Shown: positions 24,864 through 36,963 of the stretch, one piece after another
How the letters are laid out: the number at the start of each line of letters is the position of its first letter
Numbering within the stretch: position 1 is the stretch's first letter
Source of the DNA: Ciborinia camelliae
Taxonomy: Eukaryota > Ascomycota > Leotiomycetes > Helotiales > Sclerotiniaceae
NCBI GenBank assembly: GCA_025890175.1
Contig: JANPYM010000010.1
Span: 277,498 to 341,497 of the forward strand
Direction of reading: 5' to 3'
DNA: 64,000 nucleotides
Translations under genes and position numbers: made by a program
Notes under the pieces: model-generated
What the model saw: the letters and a program-made list of their open reading frames with translations, nothing else
What the model was told of the DNA's origin: nothing
The model's database searches: none

Positions 24864-25472
24864 GTTGACCGACGCTTTGGATAACGAACAGCCCTACACT
24901 TTGCGCATCAAGTAACTAGGCGAATTAATTAGTCTCCTCCTAATGTGACACTTTCGAATTTCTAGTGCACAGGATTCGGAGAAAGGCGTAAGAAGAGAAG
25001 GTATATCTGGTTGTTCGTTTGGAAATTAAGGTAAAGTACAGGAGGATAGGTATGGTATTGAGTTTGGAAGCGTGCCGGTGTTGAAATGCGACGTTGCGGT
25101 TTCCCACAATTCAGGCATCCATACATTACATGGCGAGGCTGCCACCCAAATGAACACCAAAGCTTCACCAGCCACAGAAGCTTGAAAGGGTCCTTGAGCC
25201 ACCATAGCTAATTTCTTGGTTGGAGCTCTCGATAGTGGAAATCTGTCCCTTGGGGATAATGCGATAAGACCTCAATTTTGGTCAGCCTCGTGTATAATTC
25301 TTGTACTTTGCGAGTATACTCTGCCTGCGAGTAAGGAAACAGTTTTAGTCATTTGATTTCTATTATTCGCTCTACACATGTCTCAAATTCAATCATACCT
25401 CATAAAGTTTATATTGTCTTGATCTGCCGCGGACAACAGCTTTAAGTTGTTCGTCGTCAATTAGTCTTCAAG
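24864..25472. promoter_or_regulatory. Shared divergent promoter of COPI alpha and UGGT
   Basis: A 609-base region between the start codons of two divergently transcribed secretory-pathway genes, so both 5' leaders and promoters must lie in it. No TATA box is obvious at a convincing position. The string GGAAGCGTGCC at 25066-25076 resembles the AGCGTG part of the yeast unfolded-protein element, and TGCGACGTTGCG (near 25087) holds an ACGT core; both are weak matches. The ~60-codon frames over this stretch are not supported as genes. Confidence 0.6.
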
Positions 25473-28400
25473 ATGGGAGGCTTCAAATTGCCATGGGGAC
25501 TCTCAGGAGCTCTACTGGCATCTACATATCTTCATTCCATATGCGTTACTGCTAGCCCATCCATCAATGTTGGCTTGCAAACATCCTTTCCCTCAGCCCC
25601 ATATCTCCTTGAACTACTGTATGTTCAAGTCCTCTGGGAGTATCTTTCAAGCAATGCTGATTCATATGTAGAGAAACAGCAGCAACTGAAAATGTTTCCT
25701 CATACTTCCCTCTTCTTGACCGAATTGCAAATGGTTATTTTGCAAAAGCTTCCACCGATAAAGATCTATATGACAAATTTATACAAGTTCTCCAAGAAGA
25801 TGGACATATGGATGTTGAGGCACTTTCATCATACCAGCTTGCATTATCTATGAGAGTGGCTGCACCCCGTATTGAAGCCCAATTTCAATATTACCATACA
25901 GCTGCAGAGGCCTCAATAAAAACAGAGAAAGATTCTTCCTGTCCAACGTGGGTGCTTTTTGACGGGCACCAATATTGTACACCAACATTAGATGTGCCTC
26001 GTGGGATAGTGACCGGCGATTCGTGAGTCTGAAATGGCCGGGTGAAAGACTCAAGGGACTAATCTTTAACTTATAGACAAACGCAAGAACTACCATTCGA
26101 CTATGTTCTCGGGAATCCCGCCGGACCCCATTCAATTTTATATGCTGATATAACATCCCCGACATTTGGTCAGTTCCACAAGACGTTGGTGAAAACTGCT
26201 CGTGAAGGCAAAACATCTTACCGCCTCCGTCACAGGCGAGCGATCGATTCCGGCTCGAATAAGCCTCTCATAATTCCGGGCTACGGTGTAGAACTCGCTC
26301 TTAAAAGAACCGATTATATTGTGATTGACGACCGCAAAGATGATGATGATGAAGCACCTAAACCCAAAACCGAGACTAAAGTTAAGTTTGAAGATGAGGA
26401 GGTAGCGGATCTCAAGCCCCTCTCCACATCAGAGCTCTCTTCTCTTGGCCTCAAAGCATCTAGTTTCATTATGCAGAGTGACAAACCGTTTGACTCCCTC
26501 ATCAAGCTTTCACAAGATTTCCCAAAACACTCTAGTGCTATAGCTTCCCATAACGTTTCTTCCGACTTTCTTGCGGAGCACAATTACAACCGTGGCAAAC
26601 TGGTCCCCGCTGGCGTCAATGTATGGTGGATGAATGGTGTGCAGATAAACGAGCGTCAGGTTAATGCTATAAGTATGCTCGATATCTTACGGAAGGAAAG
26701 AAAATTGATCAATGGTGTTCGCGATCATGGCTTGACAGGACCCGAAGCTGTCCAATTACTTTCCCATTCCATTATTTCCGAGGCAAAGAGTGATGGGGAC
26801 ATTCAAAGATTTGATTGGAGAGATAAAATCGAGGGCGGCAGTGTTATAATGTGGTTGAATGATATCGAGAAGGACAAACGCTACGCAGACTTCCCTGTAG
26901 TTCTTGGTGCTTTACTGCAAAGAACGTATCCTGGCCAGCTACCTTCAGTCCGAAAGGAAATCTTCAATTTAGTTGTACCAGTGGATTTTAGCATACCGGT
27001 AGATGTTGCCCTCGTTGCTGAAACCTTAGCAAGTTTCGTCAAACGGAAGTTGGTCCTCCATATTGGACTTGTTCCCATTACGAAATCCCCAGCTGCTACG
27101 GAGCAAGCGAAAGTCTTGTACCATCTTCTAGACGTTTATGGACTTTCTGGAGCTATTGCATATCTTGAGGCTTCCCTCATAAATAACGTTTTTAGCCCTA
27201 CCCAAAAGGTTTTTGAAGCCGCCATCGAAGGACGGGAGGTTCGAGCCGAGAAAGTAGCTATTTCTCTGGAAGATTTGCTGAAATCTGATCTTTACAATGA
27301 TCGAATCGACGCCTCTAGCCGCTGGACCACAAGACTCTCCGCAAATAGCGAAATTCCGCCAGTCTTTGTGGATGGAGTCGCGCTCCCTAGAGTCGAGAAT
27401 TGGTTGCAAGCAACGGTCCAGCGCCTCACTGCAGACTTGCAAGTTATTCAACAGGGAGTATTCAACGAAATATTTACCCAGGATTCGTACATTCCAGACT
27501 TCTTCCTCTCCGAAGCAACAGCACGAAGAAATGCCCTTATAGTCCCAGAAAGCGATAAAACTCTCAAAATAATCGATGTTACCACTCTTTCAAAGCAGCA
27601 TGGCGATGTGCTGTCCAGATTACCCAAGATTGGAGCAGACTCAGCATCCCGTAAGGAAGATTGGGCTCACATGATTTTGGTGGCAGATTTGTCCTCTGTT
27701 TCGGGTTTGGACCTTCTTTTAGCTGCGGCTAAGTTTCAGGAATCTGCTCCATGGCTTGAAATTGCCATCATACATAATCCTTCTAGTGAAAAGGAAACAT
27801 CTGATTTCAGTACTCTTTTGTTTTCACATGTCCAGAAGAGGTCAGACGAACCATTTGTAAACGCTCATGATTTAAATACTTTAGCGAGCCCCGAGGGACT
27901 CGAACTGGATCATACCACTAAAGACTCCGCAAAAACTTATTGGAAGACCGCCAGTTCATTGATCAAATCTGCGGCTTTATTACCAGGTGAAAATGGCATC
28001 TTGCTTAATGGGAGACTTGTTGGACCAATACCCGTTGGATCTGAATTTAACCAAGAAGACTTCGAGCAGTTGACCTCTTATGAACGCAGCAAACGTATAG
28101 TTCCAGCTTATGCTGCCATGAAAGCTCTCGGTTTGTCGGATAAGATTATCGATCCCTTAGCCGGTGCCAAGATTTCTTCGATGGTGGCGCTCTCATCTGT
28201 ATCGGACACACCTGATGGCATATTTGAGGTGGCACCAACTAACAGGATCAGTACATTTGACACTTGGAACTCTTCTTATACAGCCATTGAAGCCGGAGAT
28301 CCATCAACTGCAAGTATACACATGACTGTTGCTATTGATCCGGCAAGTGAACAGGGACAAAAGTGGGTTCCGATTGTAAAGGCCATTTCCGAGCTCGAAG

Positions 28401-30052
28401 GAGTCTATCTCAAGATGTTTTTGAATCCACAAGAACGTCTCCAGGAACTTCCAGTCAAGAGGTTTTATAGATATGTTCTAGAGTCAAAGCCTACTTTTGA
28501 TAACGAAGGTGCTTTAATTGCGCCTCGCGCCTCATTCACCGGCGTACCACAGGAAGCATTGTTAACTGTCAAGTTGGATATACCACCCGCGTGGCTTGTG
28601 GCACCCAAAGTTTCTGTTCATGATCCGGATAACATTAAGCTCAGTTCCATCAAGTCTGATGTAGACGCTTTGTATGAGCTTGAACATATTCTTATCGAAG
28701 GTCACTCCCGCGACATGCCATCTGGTAGTCCTCCTCGTGGAGCACAGCTTATTCTAGGAACGGCGAAAGATCCACATTTTGCCGATACCATCATTATGTC
28801 TAATCTCGGGTACTTCCAATTCAAAGCAAATCCAGGATTCTACAAGATTGGTCTACAGAGCGGGAGGAGCTCTGAAATCTTCGAGATAGACAGTATAGGC
28901 TCAAAAGGGTGGGCTCCTGTTCCCGGCGATGAGTCCACTGAGGTTGTTCTTATGAGCTTTCAAGGGGCTACTTTATATCCTCGTCTTTCCCGCAAGCCGG
29001 GTATGGAGGATGAAGATGTCCTCGAGGCCAAGGTCGGCTCACCGATGGATTACGTCTCTCGTGGACTCAATTTTGCGCAAGGTATCTGGGGTAGCAAGAC
29101 GAAAGCTGCTGCCGCAGTGGAGGAACAAGCCGATATCAACATATTCTCTGTTGCTAGTGGACACCTCTATGAGCGCATGTTAAACATCATGATGGTCAGT
29201 GTCATGAAAAATACCAAGCATACGGTCAAATTCTGGTTTATTGAGCAATTCTTATCTCCATCTTTCAAGGATTTCATTCCCCACCTTGCCGCTGAATATG
29301 GCTTCAAGTATGAGATGGTTACATATAAATGGCCCCACTGGCTCCGAGGACAAACTGAGAAGCAACGTGAGATCTGGGGTTACAAAATTCTCTTCTTGGA
29401 TGTCCTCTTCCCATTATCTCTTGACAAAGTTATTTTCGTGGATGCAGATCAAATCGTCCGTACAGACATGATCGAACTCGTAAATCATGACCTCCAAGGC
29501 GCACCATACGGCTTCACTCCTATGTGCGACAGCCGCACCGAAATGGAGGGTTTCCGTTTTTGGAAGCAAGGCTACTGGAAAAATTTCCTTCGTGGTCTGC
29601 CATATCACATTAGCGCCCTATACGTTGTAGATCTCCGCCGCTTCCGCCAAATCGCCGCTGGAGACCGTCTTCGCCAACAATATCAATCTCTCTCCGCCGA
29701 TCCAAATAGTTTATCAAACTTAGATCAGGATTTGCCAAACCACATGCAACAGGTTCTTCCTATTCATAGTCTTCCACAAGAATGGCTATGGTGCGAAACG
29801 TGGTGTAGCGACGAAAGTCTTAAGGAAGCGAGAACGATTGATTTGTGTAATAATCCCTTGACGAAAGAACCGAAGTTGGATAGGGCAAGGAGACAGGTGC
29901 CGGAGTGGACTGTGTATGATGATGAGATTGCGGCAGTGGATAGGAAGAGGAAGGGGGTGAATGGGAATGGTAATGGGAATGGGGAGGCTAAGAATTCTAA
30001 GAGTAGAACATTGGAGGAGGTGGATACAAAGACAAAGAAAGATGAGTTGTAA
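25473..30052 (+). CDS. UDP-glucose:glycoprotein glucosyltransferase (UGGT), ER lumen
   Basis: Three exons: 25473-25618, 25672-26022 and 26077-30052, giving 1490 residues, the usual UGGT length. There is a signal peptide in the first ~27 residues and the protein ends in KKDEL, a lumenal ER retrieval signal. The long N-terminal part holds the thioredoxin-like folding-sensor domains. The C-terminal catalytic domain (about 1184-1430) is glycosyltransferase family 24: it opens INIFSVASGHLYERM, has the metal-binding DxD in VIFVDADQIVRTD (near 1288), and ends with LPQEWLWCETWC. UGGT re-glucosylates N-glycans on misfolded glycoproteins, returning them to the calnexin cycle. A Gly/Asn-rich linker and basic tail precede KDEL. 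Retrieval of KDEL proteins uses COPI vesicles, which fits the divergent neighbour functionally. The catalytic motif looks intact, unlike the yeast relative Kre5, so UGGT rather than Kre5 is favoured. Confidence 0.94.
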
Positions 30053-30924
30053 ATGAGTTATGGTTAGTGTGTGGATATTCATATGAATGTAGAATATTAC
30101 TTGATTTGTTTTGATGTTTTGTTGGCTTGCTTGCTTACTTTGATGGATCTTTGCTCTTGCTTCTTTCTGGGTATTGTCAGAAGTCAAGTTGCCCAATTAT
30201 CCTTGGTTTGAGATACTACAATGTCTGTTCCTTTTTGACTTTTCTACTGTTTGTTTTTGACTGCTTGATCTGATCCATCTCAATAAAGAATATATTGGCT
30301 ATCACCTTGTTTCCTAAAACAACTTCAAAAAATTATTGATTGCAGTCTGCAGATTCCTAGGGCTAAGTTTGTATTTGGTCTTGCTCTCCCTATGTTATCT
30401 CTGACAGTACTTTCTGGAAGGTTATGTCTTTTTGTGTTGTATTACAGAAAAGATTGAGCAGAAAGCTTTGTTACAGGATTGCAGGTGTAGAATATAACTT
30501 ATCACTTTAGTGTTCTAGAGACTTCTGGCAATAACTATGAATCTCAGAAAACTTGAATTTAAGTATTCACCCAACCAATTATTCAGGAATTGAATGTCAA
30601 TCTGGATGCATCCTATTGCTGCAAAAGGTCTTATTGTGGTCAACTTATCTCGGCTATTTTAGCGTTGTATAGATGAGCAGCAATGCCACAGCAGCTAACT
30701 TAATATTTAAAGCTCTATAGACACCGGAAAGTCCCTACTTTAACAATCTCCAAATTGAATTTACTGTGATTAATACCACTATTACGTTTTCAGACTTTGG
30801 AAAGTAGATTCATTAGTTTATGGATTAGAAGACGATCACTAATTATACCAAATACATTACCTCAAACTACAAAAACAAACTCATATATTCAAGTTTCAAA
30901 ATAAAAGCATCTAAAAAATTCAGG
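30053..30924. other. Intergenic, UGGT 3' flank and promoter of FDWN gene A
   Basis: About 0.87 kb, AT-rich, with no supported gene and no notable repeat. It marks the change from conserved genes on the left to unassigned genes on the right. Confidence 0.6.
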
Positions 30925-32484
30925 ATGTCTGGACTATCATTTTTTGTAAGTGCCCCCTTTCACTCCAAGGCTGTTTCAAGCAGCTCTTTAGGTTCTTGTA
31001 GCTAATTCTAATTACACCAGCCGTTCAATCAGGATCATCCCGATTTTCCAGCGGAGTTACGCACCGCCAAGACGAGGCACAGAAAGAGAGATGCGGAAAG
31101 TGCTAGTGAAACTATCGTGCTACAAGACCCTAGAATGAATCACAGTTACATGTTCGAAAGGGGGTGCCGCAAAGCTTTCTCAGGAATCTTCCGCCACGGA
31201 AACAAGGAGTTCCGTCTCATCGAGAACATGAATCCCGATATCCTTTATGATTTCTTTTTCGATATTCGACACAGCAGCAATACTTCAGAGCATGCAGACA
31301 TTACACCCGCAGTCCGGGGTGTTCGCGAGACACCCAAATTCTTCTTTGTCAGCTGCGACTACCATGACCCAGAGCATGTTATCGTTCGCACATATCCCTA
31401 CTTGAGAATCTTTGATTGGAATGAACAAGTGCATATAGATAATCTTAATCTCTTTCGGGAAGCGGCCATTACAGAGGCTTGCGGTGCGATTACTTTTGGC
31501 AAAGACGGTCTGCCTCTCAGCACAGATGACATTAAATCAATTATTCATACAGAAACTTCCATGGCACAAAAGACAAGGAAACAGAAGGTGGCTGCTACCA
31601 CAGAAGCTTTGAATGAAGAAGAAGAGCGGAGTGTTGGAGAACCTTCGACTCATTTCGAGACTCAAAGCCAAGCTATGTCCGCTACCTCTATTCAGCCTGC
31701 AGCACAACCTTCCCAATTACAGCTCACTGCACCGCCATTTCAGCCTAGTAGCCTGGGATCTGAACCTTCTCCAGAATTGCTCGCACAAAGTCAACAACAT
31801 GAATACCCGCAGGGTTCTCACCCTTTTCCAAACCAAGGAGCGATCCCTCAACCTGTTGAACAGAGCTACAATCAACATGCAATTCCTCAGCATGCTCCAC
31901 ACCCGGGCTTGAACCAATTTCAGAGTCAAGGACCTGATATTCATGAACATAATCAGCCACTTGGCTCCATGACATTCCAGAACCAAGAACATGAAATGCC
32001 TCAACAACTTGGTCAACAGCCTCACTTTAGCCAATTCCAAAACCAAGGATACACGCCTCAACATGATAAATCACATGACTATACCGCATTACAAATCCGT
32101 GGGGATACAATGCCTCAACATAATGGCCAACAAGGTTCCAACCGGTTCCGTAACCAAGACATTGTAGCTCCTCGACCGCTTCATGCTCTTCGACATTTCC
32201 AGCAATATAGGGAGCAAAGATACCGCGAATATGCAATCCTTCAACATGAACAACAAGCATCCAATCAGTATCAGCAAGGCGCTAGTAATGATGCCGTTGG
32301 TGGAGAAATAGCCTTCCAAGGCCCTTCAAACACAGGTTCTAGTCAAGATCAGCAGGGTGAGAGCGCGGATACCGACGGTGAGGAAATGGTTCCTCAAACC
32401 ATCTTAAGCTCCATGAATGCACAAGACTTGGCAGATGCTTTCACCGATACTGACATGACTCTCACAAAGTTTTCGAATATGTAA
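30925..32484 (+). CDS. FDWN-module protein A with Gln-rich tail (uncharacterised)
   Basis: I do not recognise a named family. Two exons, 30925-30945 and 31021-32484, give 494 residues; ATG TCT GGA CTA TCA TTT TTT joins through a GTAAGT donor to an in-frame exon. Residues 20-35 are basic (KTRHRKR). Residues ~100-164 hold the shared module: DITPAVRGVRETPKFFFV, then RTYPYLRIFDWN and HIDNLNLFREAAITEACG. From about 215 to 445 the chain is rich in Gln, Pro, His and Asn with a degenerate ~30-residue repeat built around FxNQxxxxPQ. The C-terminus is acidic-hydrophobic (LADAFTDTDMTLTKF). The N-terminal half matches gene B downstream on the same strand (ITPAV, KF, IDxLNLFRxxAIT), so the two look like tandem paralogues. 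The low-complexity tail and basic cluster would suit a nuclear regulator, which is inference. Confidence 0.75.
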
Positions 32485-33838
32485 TTTTGAAGCTGAAGGT
32501 GGGATAGGCATTCGTGGAGTATTGTATACACTTTGGGATGAGGCTTTGCTTCTGGGATCAATGCGTTTTACCAATTAGTAATGGCAGTTTTGGGGAAAAT
32601 TGAATGGAGAGAACAGAAAGATGATTTTAATCTGACCTCCTACTTTCTGCGGACGCGGTTCAGTTTTCAAGTTTTGCTTTTGTGCATTTAGGGATGACTT
32701 TCTGGGTACCAGAGGCCGAAAGAACTGAACGGTGTTAACATCAGGATATCAGCTATGAGATTCCTCGTATCGTATTGGGGAGAAATAATATATTACAATG
32801 CATAGTCAATTATCTAACCTAGTTCCCTGGTTTGAAGTATGCTGCAAGAGATGGTGGCTTGAACGTGTTGTTTTGTGCAAAAGTTTCATAATTCAAAAGA
32901 TTTCTCCAGTTTATAATAATGATAACAAGCTCAAGAAGCTTCTTAGGCATTTTCAGAATCTCATTTTATCTCATAGAGAGGACTAGGTGAATTGAATGCC
33001 AGACTGTCCAACCATACTTGGCTCGAAGCGAAGTCCCGTGATGCTTCTTTGAGACAATCGCGAGATCGTTCATCCTTTCCCCTTTCTCTTTTCTTTTGCA
33101 ACCATACTTCTCATACCTCTTTTTGAACCATCATATTTCAGGTTGCAAAACAAAACCAACTTTCTTCTCCTTTCAAAGGTGTGCTGAGAAATTGCGACTT
33201 GCAATTAATGCAATTTGGAGGTAGCTGTTCATCATCTGCCTCACCCTTGACCTTTGATCCTCCGATATATTTCAACCTCTGATGAGATATTTCTCAAGAA
33301 TAGAGGACAGTAAAAACTCAGAGGATTGGTAGATATATATATTTTTTTAAATCTTCTTCTGTATCTGTTGTTGCTTGCTTGGTTGGCTTGCTGATGTTGT
33401 TAAGAAAACAGCAGTTTATCCTGACAGGAAACCGATTGTTATTAAGCCAGAGAACGACGAAAGAATCAAAACCAACCCACCAAACCGGAATTTTAACACT
33501 TGTCGTAGCCTTCGGTCATTCAAAGTATAACAAACAATCAACTTAGATCTCACAAATATTCCATCATCGATCATCGATACCGAGAAACACACCCCCGCCA
33601 CTGAGGTACAAGTGCTTATTCAACACCAACCAACTCAGTTTACACGTATTCATCACAGACAACATCACGCAAACCTTCCTACTGATAGATCTACCAGTAG
33701 ACTAAAGGAGTAAGTACAATCAACAAATCCAAAACCAAACTTCATGTGCTAACTTGCCGTCGAAGAATTCTAAAGTCTTTGTTAGTCTTAGTCTTCGATA
33801 GAAATTTTCCACGGCGTATGAATTTATACAACGTCAAT
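32485..33838. other. Intergenic between FDWN genes A and B
   Basis: About 1.35 kb. No convincing gene. The right part (33550-33840) is A/C-rich like a long fungal 5' leader and belongs to gene B. A 66-codon frame runs from 33746 through the first exon of gene B, so an upstream start for gene B is possible; the in-frame ATG at 33818 would add seven residues. Confidence 0.55.
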
Positions 33839-34846
33839 ATGGATATTGATAATTCACCGATGGTACGTAACTCATTGTACTTGATTCTACTCGAATCACC
33901 TAGCATAGATTGCACGCTCTTGGGTTATAAGTTACATACTGACTAGGATGTATAGGCCTACTTTGCCGCCCGCCCCTTCGCATCCCTCAATGCAATCCCT
34001 CATCCTAGCACTTTGACAATTGCACAGAGAGAAGATATCACTCCGGCCGTCGTAGGTCGCCCAGAGCCGCACAAGTTCATTCACCTTCACTTTAAATATA
34101 CTGGAAACAGAAAATCTAAGCAAATTATCATGCACCAGTATCATGATTACAGTCGTCACAATTGGTATAATCAGGATGATATCGATAAACTCAACTTGTT
34201 TCGCATTACTGCCATTACATTGCACTTCGGTGTCGATATCTATGGGGGAGAAGAAAGGCACTGTAGATATCTTACTAAAAAGGAGAGAGCAGCGTGGTTC
34301 CCGAAATTGTCGGAGTTCGCTGTCGATAGCGAAATCGAAGACAAGGAAGAAAATCGAGTCATCGGGAATGGAGTTGAAGAAGACGGTAATAATGACGATG
34401 ATGATGGCGATGCCGATGCCGATGACGATGCAGATGACGACGACAACGATGACAACGATGACAACGATGATGAGGATGATGACGACGACGACGACGACGA
34501 TGATGATGATGATGATGATTCCAATGATGAAGATGGCATTCAGCAAGGTGACAATCGGCAAGGCGAGCCTGAGGAAAATGCTAATGAAAACTATCGAGGA
34601 GAATTTACTGAACATTGGCTAAACAATTCTGACACCGAACTCCTGACGGAATCGTTCCAGATGCTTGATACTTCGGCATCGGATCTCGATAATTCCTTTG
34701 ATCCTGGAATCAGCACCGAGTTGTTGAATTTCATGCGTAATGAGGGTTGGGTTATATCCGATGATATGGCTCTGGCAGTCCATTACGAAAATCTTCCCAA
34801 TGAGCCTCAAGAGTCCATTTTGGCCCAGCGAGCCAAGTCTCTGTAG
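33839..34846 (+). CDS. FDWN-module protein B with long Asp tract (uncharacterised)
   Basis: Not a family I recognise. Exons 33839-33862 and 33956-34846 give 304 residues. The acceptor at 33954-33955 is chosen over the AG seven bases earlier because the earlier one runs straight into TAG. Residues ~34-100 carry the shared module in a diverged form: DITPAVVGRPEPHKF, then YHDYSRHNW in place of FDWN, then DIDKLNLFRITAITLHFG, matching gene A closely (DxLNLFRxxAIT). Residues ~150-205 are an almost unbroken Asp run encoded by mixed GAT/GAC codons (34390-34520). The C-terminal ~90 residues have acidic-hydrophobic patches (HWLNNSDTELLTESFQML). An acidic region next to a compact module could be a histone-binding or activation segment; this is only a guess. 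The antisense Ile/Val and Ser frames over the tract are shadows. Confidence 0.72.
34390..34520 (+). repeat. GAT/GAC trinucleotide tract coding poly-Asp
   Basis: Within gene B a run of about 130 bases is made almost only of GAT, GAC, AAC and GCC codons, giving Asp with a few Asn and Ala. GAT and GAC are mixed, so the tract is not a freshly slipped pure triplet and the amino acid may be what is conserved. Confidence 0.85.
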
Positions 34847-36963
34847 CAATTGCAGTTGGGTACAACTATCTTCATGCTTGGATGTCGATCCGGAGCTTCC
34901 CCTTGAATTTAAGCCGACATCAGCTTCACGAAAAATACATGAGCTTGCCCTTCTGAGATTGTGTCAGCTGGGACTCCCTCCAAGACTTGACTCTTGAGTA
35001 AAGTTTGGGAAATATCTTCGATTTCTCTGGTGATTCAAGATTCAAGAATCGCAACCTGCATCTCCCGAATGCTAAATCAGTGACCCGTATTCGAAGATGA
35101 TCTTTACACAAATGGGACTTAGGGCTTCTACATAATGAATTGACGCTGAATTTGTTCAGTAAGTTTTTCTTCTCCACGGATTTATTCTCGATGATAGTAT
35201 GACTAAAAGATTTCAGTTTGCTCAATCATGCTTCTGGCGAAATTGGTCCAAACACTTCCTTGCCTTGGCATGGCATGTGGATGAGGATGGGACCGATGGG
35301 TTCATTACAGTTGGCCTCAAGCTATTGTTTTCTTTTTCTTTTCTTTCTTTTTTTCCCCATCGATGATATCCTTTTGAATGGATCCACTATCGAGAAATAC
35401 TTCAATCACAAATATGGTTTCGTTTCGTTCATGGTCTTTCCATGGTCCTTCCATTCAAGATTTTGCGGAACGAAAGGAGAGGAAAGGGAAGATGAAAGCT
35501 GCTTCATGTTCCTTATCCCAAAGACGGTTGAAAAGATAGTTGATCATGTATGATTGGCTAGCTTGCATTGGTGGTTCCAACTCCCAAGCCCTCAAGGTTC
35601 CATCTTCTAGTTTGCCAGCTTGCAGATCAGATCAGATTAGATTATGAAGCTCATTAAAGAAAAAAGCCCCTTAAAAAATTGGACGCGTCACTTATGCTGG
35701 AGACACTAAGACACCAAGCTACCCTTCACTTGGCTAGCTACCGGGATAGTCGGGTAGTACGGTTCCTAGTCGGCAAAAGCGATTGCATAATGTCATACAA
35801 TTTGGGAATAACTTCATTATAATTTTGAAGCAATTTGATGCAATGGTTAAAAAGTTCTTTTAAATAATACCGTAGTTAATTCGAAGTTGAAAGTTGAAAT
35901 ACCTTTGCTTTATCTTACCTGAACTAGGCAGGTCATGATGAAAACAAAACACGAGTAAATCAAAACCAAAATAAAAACCAAAATCATGCGAATATATTCG
36001 TACTGTATTTTCCTTACCTTATTTCACCAGAGGAATTATCGGTGGGTATTTTGAAATTATGCAACCAATCGCTTTTTTTGCCGGCTAGAAACCGAAGGAA
36101 GGTTTTGTCAAAAGCCAAATCTATGTCTACTCGTTATCAGATCTTTTCACTAGAGGAATTATAGGTGGGTATTTTGAAATTACAAGTATGCGATCACTTT
36201 TGCCGCCTAGAATCCGTCAACTGGTCAACTGGTACCGGTAGTCTGGGAGGTTCCGCAAGTTGAGCCGCGTCGGTCGTCTACTCCTTATCAGATCCTGTTT
36301 ATCAGATCCTTTCTAAGTTTTCATCTAGTAATATTCTCCACTTCTTCCCATTTCAGTGGACCCTCATGACTAGCTTTACGGTTTCCTCCGTAGACTCTGC
36401 ACAAATTTAAACGCGTTGAGCATAACTTTGAGCATGTTAGAGGTCATTAGGTTGGATATAGATTAAAGATCTTCCCGTTCGGTTCGCTCGGGTGATCTTC
36501 GCAAATCATTTTCGTTCGCTTGTTGCGAGAAATGTCAATTGGTACGTAACAACATGAATAACTTGCATAATTATCAATTTATCATACATGCCTAATTATA
36601 CATAGTAATATTTAACTTTGCCCATCAAGGTTAAGACTTTCGACTTTTCGGCCAAGTGAGGCTTAGAAGTTGAAATTGACATGATCGGCACTAAAATTTA
36701 AGCATCCCTGCTTACCGCTTCCAGATTCCATAATAGTACACGGTACTTTTATACTTTTTCTTTTTAAGTTACGTCAAAAGTGACATTTGCCGTTGCGGCT
36801 CTCAGATTTAATTCTTTCATTAACAGACGAAAAAAAAGCTATACTAAAATATATACAGTGTGAGGTACTTGCTCTCTGTTATGATACAAGACTAGAATGT
36901 TTTCAAGGGCACGACAACGATTATCTTTCGGTATGTTGTCGCTCCAGTAAACTCGAAAACTCT
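34847..36963. other. Intergenic with a direct repeat
   Basis: About 2.1 kb between gene B and the 3' end of the yellow/MRJP-like gene. No supported gene. Two imperfect copies of a ~70-base block lie at 36022-36095 and 36144-36215 (separate entry). Frames at 35218-35553 have no family match and poor composition. Confidence 0.55.
36022..36215. repeat. Imperfect direct repeat, two ~70-base copies
   Basis: Copy 1 (36022-36095) and copy 2 (36144-36215) share AGAGGAATTAT, GGTGGGTATTTTGAAATTA, and then a diverged CGATC/CGCTTTTTTGCCG..CTAGAA stretch. TTATCAGATC units lie next to the second copy and again at 36284-36306. This looks like a small local duplication of unknown origin. Confidence 0.7.

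Noticed and set aside
33932..34615. Long minus-strand frame rich in Ile and Val, and a Ser-rich one at 34240-34539
   Set aside because: Both are antisense to the GAT/GAC tract of gene B; composition comes from the triplet repeat, and the sense frame has the shared module and a valid splice.
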